NCBI RefSeq assembly: GCF_022458985.1 | Contig: NC_061789.1 | Location: forward strand, 7,854,357-7,918,356 | Direction of reading: 5' to 3' | Origin: Mugil cephalus | Lineage: Eukaryota; Chordata; Actinopteri; Mugiliformes; Mugilidae | DNA: 64,000 bases | In this document: in pieces, positions 39,568 through 51,100 of the stretch | Layout of the letters: every line of letters starts with the position of its first letter | Position numbering within the stretch: position 1 is the stretch's first letter | Notes under the pieces: model-generated | What the model was told of the DNA's origin: nothing | The model's database searches: none | The model's input: only the letters and a program-made list of their open reading frames with translations | Position numbers and translations under genes: made by a program

Positions 39568-41119
39568 TCACTGAGGCCGAGGTTCTCCGTGGACTCTGAA
39601 GCGGTACAGACAGGTGTATTCTGGGTGACCCCAGTTTGACAGTACCCGCACCTCAATGATCTGGAAGGCCTTGTCGTTCTGCTCCTGAAAAAAAAAAAAA
39701 AAAAAAAGGACGGCAAATATTCAGCAACTGCTTGCAGACACTGAAAAGATCTTTTTCAGGAAGCGCCTCTGAAGTTACCTTAACGGGGAAGGTTTGGAGA
39801 GACTCCCCGTCTTCCTGGTAGGTGTAGTGCCCCAGCAGCTTTCCTTCTTCTTGGTGCTCATCATCAAGACCCTGAACATAAAAACAAAACACGTTTCAAC
39901 ATTAGATTAACTGAACTGATTAATTAAGTGTCTCATTTCATGGCTTCATGCTCGTTTCGTACATAGACTGTGAAGTTGCGCGGGGCGCTGGTGATGTTTC
40001 CAGTCGGGGACAAGGCCTTGGGGATGTGCTCCACGCAGAAGGATGTGGGAAGGATCCTCAAAGACAACCGGATCACCAGGTAGCCCTGAGAGCCTTTAAA
40101 CGCCCAGCAGTTACCCGGATACACGTCAGGCTGCAGGAGAGGAAAACGGGGGCAATTAGGCGAGACTTACTCCTTCTGTATTCCTTAGACGTCTCAGGGT
40201 GAGGCTCACCTGGATGACAACGCGTGGAGACTGGGAGAAGTACCAGAGTGGCAGGCCGAACAGACTCATCAGGGCCGTCTTGGTCTCGTACGTCTCAGAG
40301 CAGCGGGTGCTGAGAATGCTGCCACCTGAACGTGCACACAATTCATTTTCAAGGCCTCAAATGATGTAAAATAGTCATTAAAATGACTCACAAGACTAAT
40401 ATACGTCACACAATATATTTATTTTATTTGAACGCTGTGTGTTTTTACTGCCTCATTCATTTCATTTCACTTTTGCAATCATGCAACGTCGTTAATCCAG
40501 TGCATCAATGCAAACTGTGAATGAAGGTAGAAATAAAGGTATGCTTTCCTCACCTTCTCATGACTTACAGCATGAGTCATCAATGTTCAGACAAGTCAAA
40601 CATTAAGTTTAATTTATAAATGCAATTCAAAGATATATCATTCAGCCCTACTGTGTAACCTTTAAAATTTATGAATGAAAGATGTGGAGCGGCAGTAAAG
40701 CTACATCAAACATCAACACCGAACCAAAGGGCACCGATTTATTATATGTGTGTTTATAACCAAACTACCAGGAGCGCTCAGTCAGAGCCAGACAGACAAA
40801 CTATTCAGGTCAACAGCCTACTCAGTAACACACTTGATAATGAAGCCAGAGCTTTTGCCATTAATACCCTGTTGTCCTCCGGGTTTCTAATACGTGCAAC
40901 CTCGTTGCATAAGAGGCATATATTAGAGCACACTACTGAGCAATGGAACAGCTATCTCGCTAATCCCCTCTCACCACTGTGAGGTTGACTACTGACTTGT
41001 ATAAAGGCTCGACACGGAAAGGCTCTCTTCTTACCTCCAGACTCCAGGGCGTAGTCCACCAGGCCCGTCCGATCCTGGGAGTAGAGCTTCAGAGCATTCT
41101 GGACAATCAGCTTCACTTG
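39568..41119 (-). CDS. sun1: sun1 exons for the SUN domain
   Basis: Exons 41119-41035, 40325-40210, 40130-39963, 39871-39779 and 39684-39568, residues 860-1051, stop TGA at 39570-39568. Order of signatures: VDYALESGGGSILSTRCSET, ALMSLFGLPLWYFSQSPRVV, VYPGNCWAFKGSQGYLVIRL, VEHIPKALSPTGNITSAP, LLGHYTYQEDGESLQTF, VLSNWGHPEYTCLYRFRVHG. C896 corresponds to SUN2 C563, which forms a disulfide with KASH peptides; C934 and C1038 have the spacing (104) of the intradomain pair C601-C705 of SUN2. The last acceptor is preceded by about 19 T. Confidence 0.97.
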
Positions 41120-44100
41120 CTGCAAATCAAAAAAAAAAACAAACAGTTCAGACATACAGATATTATTTATGATTATGAGCAAGTGAGTGAACACGATTTA
41201 CCTCTTCTGTCATCCCCTCAGTAGTGGACGTGTGCCGGACGGTGCCGGTTATCGTCTGAACTATGGTCTTGGCGTTGGACTCGGCCTCGCCCAGCGTCTG
41301 GGCTCGGTTCTGCTCCAGCTGCACGGATATGTTTTTCAGGATGCCCAGCTCCAGCGCGACCAGCGAAGCCTGCAGGTCGGCTGTGCTCACGTAGCGTTGG
41401 GACAGCCACTGTATCAGAGACTCGGGCACTTCTCCCTGCTCGTCTCCCGACGCACCACCTCCAAAGAACAGAGCCCGCAGCTCCTGACGCAACTGGGAGG
41501 ACACTTGGGCCGATATCTAGGGAAGGGACAGGTGTAAAAAATAATATGGATTAAGTTGACATTAACTCGGAGACTAAAGAGTTGTCAGTATTTGTGTTGC
41601 TTACCGTCTCCTGCAGCGTATCCAGCTGCTCGCATTTGCCCTTGCATCCCACAACGCCCTGCAGCTCCTGTCTGATTTTACTCAGCTCCACTTCAAGTCG
41701 TTGCACCTCTCCTAGCAGAGCGTCATGGTCCTCCTGCTTCACACCCACACTGCACAGCAGGAGAGACGTCTCGTCTCACATCAAACAGAAAACGATGACA
41801 TAGAATCAAGTCAACGTGTTGATTTGAGGGTTTGCTTTTCATACCTGACGGGAGCCGTGTCTGTCGACGGAGTGACGACCTCTTTCGCCCTTTCCTCCTT
41901 CTCATGGTCAAACCGCTGCTGCTTCTGCTGCACCTCCTACCACACACAAGTACAAGTGTTTAATGAAAAGAAAGTATTAAACGGGAAGTTTTTATTTTCG
42001 AGTCAGAAAGTCGCTATTGACAAAAACAGTGAATGTGCCAAGTTAAACATTCAAAACCACGTTTTGTTAATTAATAATAAATGTGAAGTCTTTCATTATG
42101 TTTTACTTTGAAATTGATTGCTTTCTTGATTTATGCGAGTTGGAAAATACAGGGAGGCCCTGAGCAAACCCGTTATGAACATGCTTTTGAATGACTGGGT
42201 TTTGTCATCACATGTTTCTAAGTACTAATGAAAAGTAAAAAAAACTTCGAATGCATTTGTTGTGCACACAAAAGAGCTGCTGCTTTTTCTTAAAGATGAT
42301 GCAAAACGTGCAAGGCTTATGCTAGAGCACATCAGGTGAGTGGGTGGTCCGTCAGCGTGCCAGGATGTGCACAAAGCTGAAAGATGTGCAGCACAGACGA
42401 CATCCAAACGTGGTTTGAATGACCTGAAATGCACCCTGGATATGTTATGATGCTGATAAAAAAATTGTCCATAGGCAATAAAAGCTAATAAAAGGTGTGA
42501 ACAGGGCCAAGGTGCCGCTTAGACAGACAGCACAGGCACATTTATTGTAATGTAAGTCAACATGTGCTTAGCTGGTAGGGGAGCATGTTTAGGCTTGTAA
42601 GATGTTTTCTAGGTGGAAAATCCGAGAATCAGCTGTACACACCTCAGTCTTGGCAGCCAGAGTGTTCAGCTGCAGCTCTAACTGAGCCAGTCGTGTTGCC
42701 TGACTCTCTTGGTGCTTATTCTGCTGCTCCTCATTCTGCAAAAAAAAAAAAAAGATCAATCATCCTTGCACCTCAAGAACATCCGAAACAATCCACGTTA
42801 TCTAAATGTTTATACCTGCGCTCTGTGTGTGTTCTCTTTCTCCAGCTCTTCTCGGAGGACACCGAGCCTCTGCTCCAGCAGAGAGGACACCCACAGCCCC
42901 AGAGTCTCCCTGTCGGTCTGAGTGTGGAGCTGCTCCCTCAAGGTGCCGTAGAGGCCGAGGACGTCCCCGTGCCGTTCCTCCTGCTTCCGGTCGCCCTGCT
43001 GGACTCTCTCCCACAGCAGCGACAGTTGGCGCTCCACGCGTTCGAGGCGCTCCAGGTCGACGGCGGACACCGCTGCAGGAGGGAGAGTCGGCTGAGGAGG
43101 AGATAAATAAATAAATAAACAGCAACAGATACGGGTAAAAATACAATCGGACGGCGCGTTCCTACCGTTGCCTGTGAGACTGGGGTGGCAGGGGTCTGCT
43201 GCAGCGGAGTCTCTGGCGCAGGAACAGGAAGAGAAGCAGGAACTGGTACCAAGTTAGATAAGAAGGTGATGGGTGACGACGGACGCCACTCGGTCAGGTT
43301 TATGGCCGGGAGGTAAGCAAGCAGGGCAGCAGTGGACGGACCCCAGAACCATAACCCTGCGTAACAAGGACGACGGATTTTAGGGTTAAAACTTACTCAG
43401 GTGCTGGTTGGTTATTAAACTTAACATAACATTATGTCAGGAAAAAAAAAATATTTCTAAATTGACAAAATTAAGAACGCTGCAACGTTTCTGCTAATAA
43501 ACAAAGAATTATTATATTAGTTTATGTATAGTAATCTTTATCTGAACAGAACTGAACCACAACACCTGACCTGAATATGGAACTGGATTTTGTCAGCGCA
43601 CCCCGGGGGAAGTGTGCCGCTTATAACATCCACCGCCTCTCTACAGACTGACTTTTCTCTGTGTGTGCTTCCTAAATAGGTTACATCTGTGATCAAATAA
43701 GAGGGAGCGAAACTGGCTCTTATACACTCACAGAGGAGGAGCAAGAGGGGCAAAAGGAGCAACAGGAGCCTCCAGAGTTTGGGCAGGCACCTGAAACACA
43801 GAACGACGCATTTGTCAAACAGCCAGAAAAACGATTTTTACAGAAAAGAGCCTATTTCTGTCATTCAGCTGACCCTTCATTATCAAGAACACTACTAGAT
43901 ATTATGGCTGTTGGAAACAAGTCTTTGTTTTTTTCGTCATCTGCTGTGCTCTCACCGTGTCAGAAAGAAGACATTGAGGAGGGACATGAGAGACACCAGC
44001 TGGTACCATCCTTTAGCGAGAAACCACAGAAGTCCTTTGCCTGCCTTCACTGCGCAGATAGAAGACAAATGCAATGTGACTATGTTCCAAAGAAACGAGT

Positions 44101-45075
44101 GAACACACCTTCTTATGAAGATGAGAAGAAAGCGCCACCAACCTGGAGCTGCCAGGGACATCCAGAATATCGAGAGCAGCCTCTGCGCTACCGTCCCGAC
44201 CCCTGACGCCAACGCTTTGCCTGCGCCCAGCACGCAGTAACCCGACTGGAGGAGGCAGTGACCTGGAAGACACGGCGGAGGAGGGAAAAAATTTTTGATT
44301 CAACCGGAGCTGAACACACGGCATCTTCCAAAGCGCACGTGCGACACAGGCAACATTTAGACTGGTGACGTTAATAGAAGTGCTGGTTAACCTCCAAAAA
44401 CTACGAAGTTCCACAGTGCGGCCGCCAGGCGCCGACGCCTGGAGGACTGTGTGAGGAGGACGGCGTGCGTCTCCGAGTACTGCTTCCCTTTACAGTCGTC
44501 ACCTGCGCATGCCGAAATGATGGACAGCAGGCAAGCAGAACGCACAAAAACAAAAAAAAAAAATGTGTGTTACAATTAAAACAATAAAAAAACTGAATTT
44601 CAAATGATAAAAGTGGAACAAAAAAAAAAAAACAATCAATGCATATGATGAAAAAACAAACAACAAAGCTGCAAAATGCACAATTCTGCAACGTGTATGA
44701 TGATGCTCCATGTGCACCTTAAAGAAAAGCTTCAGTCTGTGTCTATTACAACTTCACGTGTTTAATGTCAGTGTTTTATCACACGGGGTTAAGATGAGTC
44801 CTCATCTTACGCCACACGTGAAAATGAAACGAGAAGCTTTTTAAGTTGTGTTTTGTCAGGGCGTTGATCACTTATGTAGCGTGGCAGTTTTTAAGTGTTA
44901 AATTAGACTCAAGTGAAAAAAAAATAGCATCTGTGGGTCACTACGGTCAACGTCCTGCTGACACTATGAGCAGTTCACACAACCTCTGCTCGCTGATGTC
45001 GACACAGGTCACGCATATCATTAACTCTGCCAATCACGGCTGCACACAAGAAAACAAGCATAGACAGATAAAGAG

Positions 45076-45117
<42 letters not shown>

Positions 45118-48100
45118 TGCTTACACAGGGAACCATTGAGATGAGACGTGTCTTCAGTCACCAGATCCTTCACATTCATGCTCCCACAGAAACTCGAGTG
45201 AGCTGAAACATTTATTTGTAGAAAAAAAAACACGTTAGTGTGAGAAACAGGATGAAAAGAGCTGTGGCTTATGAAGATGTGAAAAATGCACATATCGCTG
45301 ACGTGACAGCTGGAGAGATCTGCGACATCGTGAAGGAAATAAGAAGAGAAGCACACGAACATGAATGCACAGTGATAAATGCGGAGAAACTCCACCTTCA
45401 GAGTTGGTAAAACTCTTCTGCGACTGTGGGAAAGAACCAGCTCAAGTCAGCAGGAAATAAAAGCTACTGCTGTCAAATGGTAGGTGAACGCTGAGCGGAT
45501 CTTTTTGAGTTTCGAGAGAAACGCTGAATAATTAAGAGGTGGGAGTCGACGAGTCGGTTAGTTCTGCTTGATTTGTCACTTAAGTCCACGTTTAAGTCTT
45601 CAACCTCAAGTGAACTGAAGAACTTAGAAAAAAAAACTTAGAAAAATCTAATCTCTCAAGCTTTTTTTTTCTTTTATATGATGTGAAAAAATAATGTATG
45701 TGAAGGTGTTAAAGCAAAGGCTTGGTGGATGACGAAGATATTCTTCAAAGTCAATCCCATGTCAAATGAAATTCTACATATGAGGCTTATTTTTCTTTAG
45801 ACAAAAGGAGGAAAAGAGAAATTATAAAAGGAAGAGCAGTCAGAAGGGGTGACCCTTCACATACGGCCTTTGTAGTAACAGCAGGTACCTTGTCCTTCAT
45901 ATGCATTAGCCCTGAAGCCCATCATCCTTTGGAGAGTGGTCTGCTTAAACAACCACAGCTGGGACAAACTGGAGGACGCCGCCCGTTTAACTGAGTCCGA
46001 AAACGATGAAAAGACACCTGGTGACACACCCGTCCATATTTTCACCAGTTAGTTCAAACTCACATGTGTGTCGTGAGCACAGACGATTAAAAAAAAAAAA
46101 AAGCTGCAAGTGAACGTTCGTGAAAGGATGAGGAGGAAGTGAAGACAATGATAGGAAAAAAATCCCCGAATGAACCCCAAGAGAAAAACACGGAAAGCCG
46201 TGGCAAAGCCTTCCTGAGAGAAAGATAGTGAGGCTTCGTGTGAAACACCCATGGAGTGAAAGAGCGATGGCAAGTTCGTTCGACAGAAAGCAAGTGGGAA
46301 AAGAGGTTTCAAATTAGCTGCTCGGCCCTCTAAGGGCTCTTCAAGCCGCACGTCAAGATCACTGAGCAGAGTGACTCTGGAAAGCTGAAGAAAAACAGTG
46401 AATGATGGGTAAAGAGTGAAGACCAAAGAATATCTCCTGTTTTGTACCTTTTCCTGGAGGGCTCTTGGCCCTTGAACCCAGCCACACCACACTGTTCAAG
46501 ATCAGGGTAAAAAAGGACACTACGGGGGCCACGGCGCGTTTGCTGTAGCGTATACACGTGTTGGACACTGACACCAGGACACCTGGAAAGACACACCGCT
46601 ACCGATTACTTTCATATCATTACAGCTTAGTGAAAGACATGGGACACTAGCCTTCCATGAGGTCTGCACTTCATGAGGTGACACAATCACGCGTTCTCAC
46701 CTTTCTTGTCCCTCCGACTCCTTTCTTTGGTGTATATCGTGGTGAAAGGTGAAGATGAGGACGTGAGGCCGTCAGTGGAGGTTTCTGCTGCTTGAGACGA
46801 CAATGACGAGCGTGTGACACGGTAGTCCGACGTCTTCTGAGAGTGCGAGGAGCAGTCTTTGCAGATGTAACCGTTAGCGAGTGGCGTGTTTGCTATTGAC
46901 GCGCTGGTGCTGGCGTCGCCGTTGATTCTCGCTCTCTGGCTGGAGCCGTGTCCTGAGGGAGGACAGCATGAACACAAGTTAAGACGCCTGGTGACTTTGG
47001 TTTAATTCAGCCTGCAACCGTGCATTTTATTCCATGCTGATGCCATTTTCCTTCTGCATCTTCCTGTGCAGATCAACTATTTAGCTTTGTCTCATAGCAT
47101 ACGCTACATTTTTGCAAAACTGTGAACAGGCACAGTGGATTTTTCAACTGACCCCAGTGTCCATCCACAGACGTAGTGACGGTGGTGGTTGTGGTGACGG
47201 TGCGTTGCCTCAGGTCGGACTGGTCGTGGATGGAGGCGCGTTGAGAGGCGTCCGACGCCGTGCTGCTTTCCTGAAAGTTGCTAATGGGGGTGCTAGCGGC
47301 TAAGAAGGACAGGGCTTTCTTCGGTGTGGCGACTTGGCTCAGGGATAAAGACAGGGAGCCCGTGAGCTGCTTTCTGCTCCGTAGTGTCCTGTGTCAGATA
47401 GAATCAAGCACAGAGCTCAAAATAAAATAAAAAGTATGCATGCAAGACTTGTCGCAATACTTCAGTTCCAGCATTGAACACAATTGTGACGTAATCTCTT
47501 CTTGCAGTTTGTATCATGATGAAAATAAGAAATATTGAGTAGTTTATGTCATGTGGGATTCAATGAACTGTGCACATAAAAACCTCTCTTCTTGTGTCTT
47601 TTATATTTAGTCATGAAGTGCACTATTATTTGTTTTACTGTTCTTGGCTTCTGATCAAGCCACGTACTTGACCTTACAAGTCCCAGTGAGCTCACCTCCC
47701 ATCAGTGCCGTCTGCATCTTGCAACGGTGTGTGTATCAGAGAGGACGTACAGACAACACTGAGGGAGATTTACGATAAACGCTTCCCCTCTCAGAGTCAA
47801 AGAGTCTCACCGCGTCTCTCTGCTGGTGCTGGTGTAGCTGCTGTGGTTCTGGGAGAATTCGGCCTGGCTCTCGTTACCATAGTGACCGGCAACGGCGCCG
47901 GCGCTGGCGCCGGTCTTCAGTCGCAGGCTCCGTCGTGACATCCTGGGAGACTCATACACCGGCGCGATCTGGTGCTCCTTCTCAAAGTCTAACGCTGCTG
48001 TGGAGTAGCTCGAGCTGAGAGAGAGAAAGGAGGGAGGGAAGAAGAGAGAGGGCAGGAAAATAAAGTTGGGGATGGAAAGGGAGAGAAAAAAAAGTTTAAT

Positions 48101-51100
48101 AACAGGAGGGATTGCATGGCAGTCAATTACATGCTGTGGCTTTTCTTATATCGGCTGAACGGACATCCAACTGGAGACTGTAAACCAGGCTTGAGTGACT
48201 CTAAACCGCGAATCAATACAGACCAGAACACGGATATCTTTGCCTGATGCACGTGCTTCCTGTTTGATATATATATATATATATATATATTTTTTTTCCT
48301 AAATTGAAAACAAACAGCTGCTGCTCCCAACAGGAAATGACTCACTCACAAGGGAGAGAGAAAAACGAAAGACAAAAGGCACAGCGTGTCCCTGAAAGTA
48401 AAATTAAAGCAAACAACAAGTATTAAAGTGAGCTGGAAAAACAAAAAAAAAAATAAAAAATTCTACTCTACTCACAGCGATTCAGAACCAACTGTGAGTG
48501 GAAACACACCATCGGTGTTCGTTCACATGCTTTACTGTGACTTACAGGGCCACACCCACCGGGCAGAGTGAGCGCTCAGAGCCAAGGCTGACATTCATAC
48601 ATGACTAACAGGGCAGCAATTGCAAAATTCAAAATTAAACGGAGCACAGTTGACGTCTCTCAGCTGGTACAAACAGATAAAAAAATATATATTTTGATTT
48701 ATTTTTACAATACTGCCATTGTCAACAGTCCCTAAAGGTCTGTTTGCGAGGTCGAGTGCCTGTCACTGGTGCACAAAGAGTAAAACTTCCTGTTACACGC
48801 CTTAATATGAGTAACACTCGCTGTTCAAACAGGAGCTGCCGTCACAGGGCACGGCCGCACCGGCCCAGCCGGCCATCGGACCTCGTAAAAATGATTTCAG
48901 GAGAGCGTGCAGTAAACTGTCTGAGAATCATCAACAGCGCGAGCGTGCACGTGTGCATGTTACTCTTTCGCCCTAAACCCCGAGGATTACACGCTCCCGA
49001 TGAGAGCCAATTATGTGCTTTGGTCCACGCTCTGCCTCCTGCCTGCTATTCCGAATGGCTCTTCTCTTAACACATGACCCGGGCTGTTCTATTCCCCCTG
49101 TATCCTGTTGGGTCTGAAATTGAGTCAAGCTTCTGCTTCCAGGCATTTGCCAGTGACTGAACAGTTTCTGAGGATGACAGCCCTTGTTTACGCGAACGTT
49201 TATTTCAGAGATTTGCTTTCGAACTATTAGCAGAACTATATTGCTCTTGTTGCAATACAGGTAAAGTGAGACTAAATGAGAGGCTACACTGATTTAAAAT
49301 CTCACAGCAGAACGGTAACTCTTCTCTTTCAGTAAACACGAACGCACTCTTGCTCAAATACCTACAAGCAAAGCTGTGAAAAGAGACTCTCACGCAGAAG
49401 GAATGCAAACACACAGCGCTACCAGATGACCACCAAACTAATTCAGTTCTGACATTTGTGCGCTGCTACATGCAGAAGCAATATCAAATTATAGGGCAAA
49501 ATGTGATCCATGTGTCACTTGACTCAAATATCTGTTACTACTACTATACTGCTACTATGTGCTAGATGTGTGCTGTTCGGTATCAGAAACTGGGACCAAT
49601 AAAAAGGAAAGAAAAATTAACTGAGCATGTAGCCACGCCTGATCTTGTGTTTTTTCCTTTTTTTTTTTGCTGTAAACCAGAACCAAGAGTTAAAGAATGT
49701 GACTAAACGTGTCTGCTCACTGCAGGGTTTTTACAGAAACGAAAAGAGAAACTTTGTCATGTAGTCAAAGTTGATTTGTGATTAAATATTTCAAGTTGCT
49801 TGCTATACACCAGAGTCATTTAAAAAATATAAAGTCTGTTAGCTGCTTATGAATATACTTTTTGTGATATGAACCATAATACTTTTAGTTTCTCTACTCT
49901 AATTATGGCTATTTTGCACAATGAAGAAGTCTTGCTTGTTACAATGTAAAATGAAAGAAGATCTTTGGTGATAAGTTTTTTTTTTGTGAAAGCAATTCTT
50001 ACCTTTCTGGCATTTTTACATTTTTCTTTTATAATCTTAAAAAGCTCATAATAGGTGAAGAAAGAAAGTCACCAGGTGTTGAAACTCATCATTATTTAAT
50101 TCTCATATTTCTCATTTTGTTCATTCCTCCACCTCTACCTGCACGTAGTCAGAGGAGCAGAGGAACGTCAAACGTCAGGTCAAGTAGTTACGCAACAGGC
50201 CACAAAGGTAAGAATTGCTTTAATGCACCGCAGAGCAATTAAACTGTCAAGCACACAGGCCAACACTGAATTGTGTATTGTACCCAGGACAGTTGCATGT
50301 AGCAGAAGCAGAAGAATGAGAAAACAAACGTGGGCCTGGCATCAACAGGACGTCTGCTTCCCTGCTCCTTTAATTACACTTTTAAATTCATATATCGGGA
50401 AACAGCTCTGGGGCGATGCAGAGGCAAACGTTGACAGTTATAATCACTGGAGTGTTACGAATTAGCCAGAAAGCTGTGCGGTGACAGCACCGCAGAATAA
50501 TAGTTTACCGACGTAATTAACTACAGATACAGAGTTACCAAAAAAAATGAACGACGCTAATTCCTGGGATATTTCAAATGCCAAAAAAAAAAAACGTAAA
50601 TCTGTGGGTAAAGAATGCGCAGCTTTGGCTTGTCACACTAGGATGTGATGATTCAGGGTTTATCGCTAATGTCATCAAGTGCTGTTTCAGGGCAGGGCGA
50701 GGGGTGTGTGAAAGAAAGAAAACATACCTGTGTGTCTGTGTAGCCTGGAGCCAAGTACAAACATTCTGCTCTACCCGGTAACTCGTGCACATATAGCAGC
50801 TTTTACTTGAACAACCACCAATCCTCTGTTTGAAGCTTGTATTTCGCTACGCTCATCCACGAAATCGAAATAATGATTAAAAACCAGAGTGGAGCACTCG
50901 GCCTGACACATCAGAAGCTATAAAAAACAAAAAACATTTAATTAGTTTGCAAACTGTTTTCACTCGTATTCAAACGGATCCGTGCGCTGCCCTCTGCCAG
51001 GCAGCTCCCACGACCCACAGCAGCGATATAAATAAGCGAAGAAGACACAGACACACAGGAGAGAGAAGGAAGACTATTCCACGCCGACATTGTGCTTCCT

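Noticed and set aside
42585..43114. Plus-strand frames of 102-173 codons
   Set aside because: Antisense to sun1 coiled-coil exon 43091-42816, whose minus-strand frame is clearly conserved and phase-consistent.
44401..44691. Phe-rich minus-strand frame upstream of a sun1 exon
   Set aside because: It is intron sequence (poly-T and TTC runs) reading into the exon 44502-44405 in a different frame.
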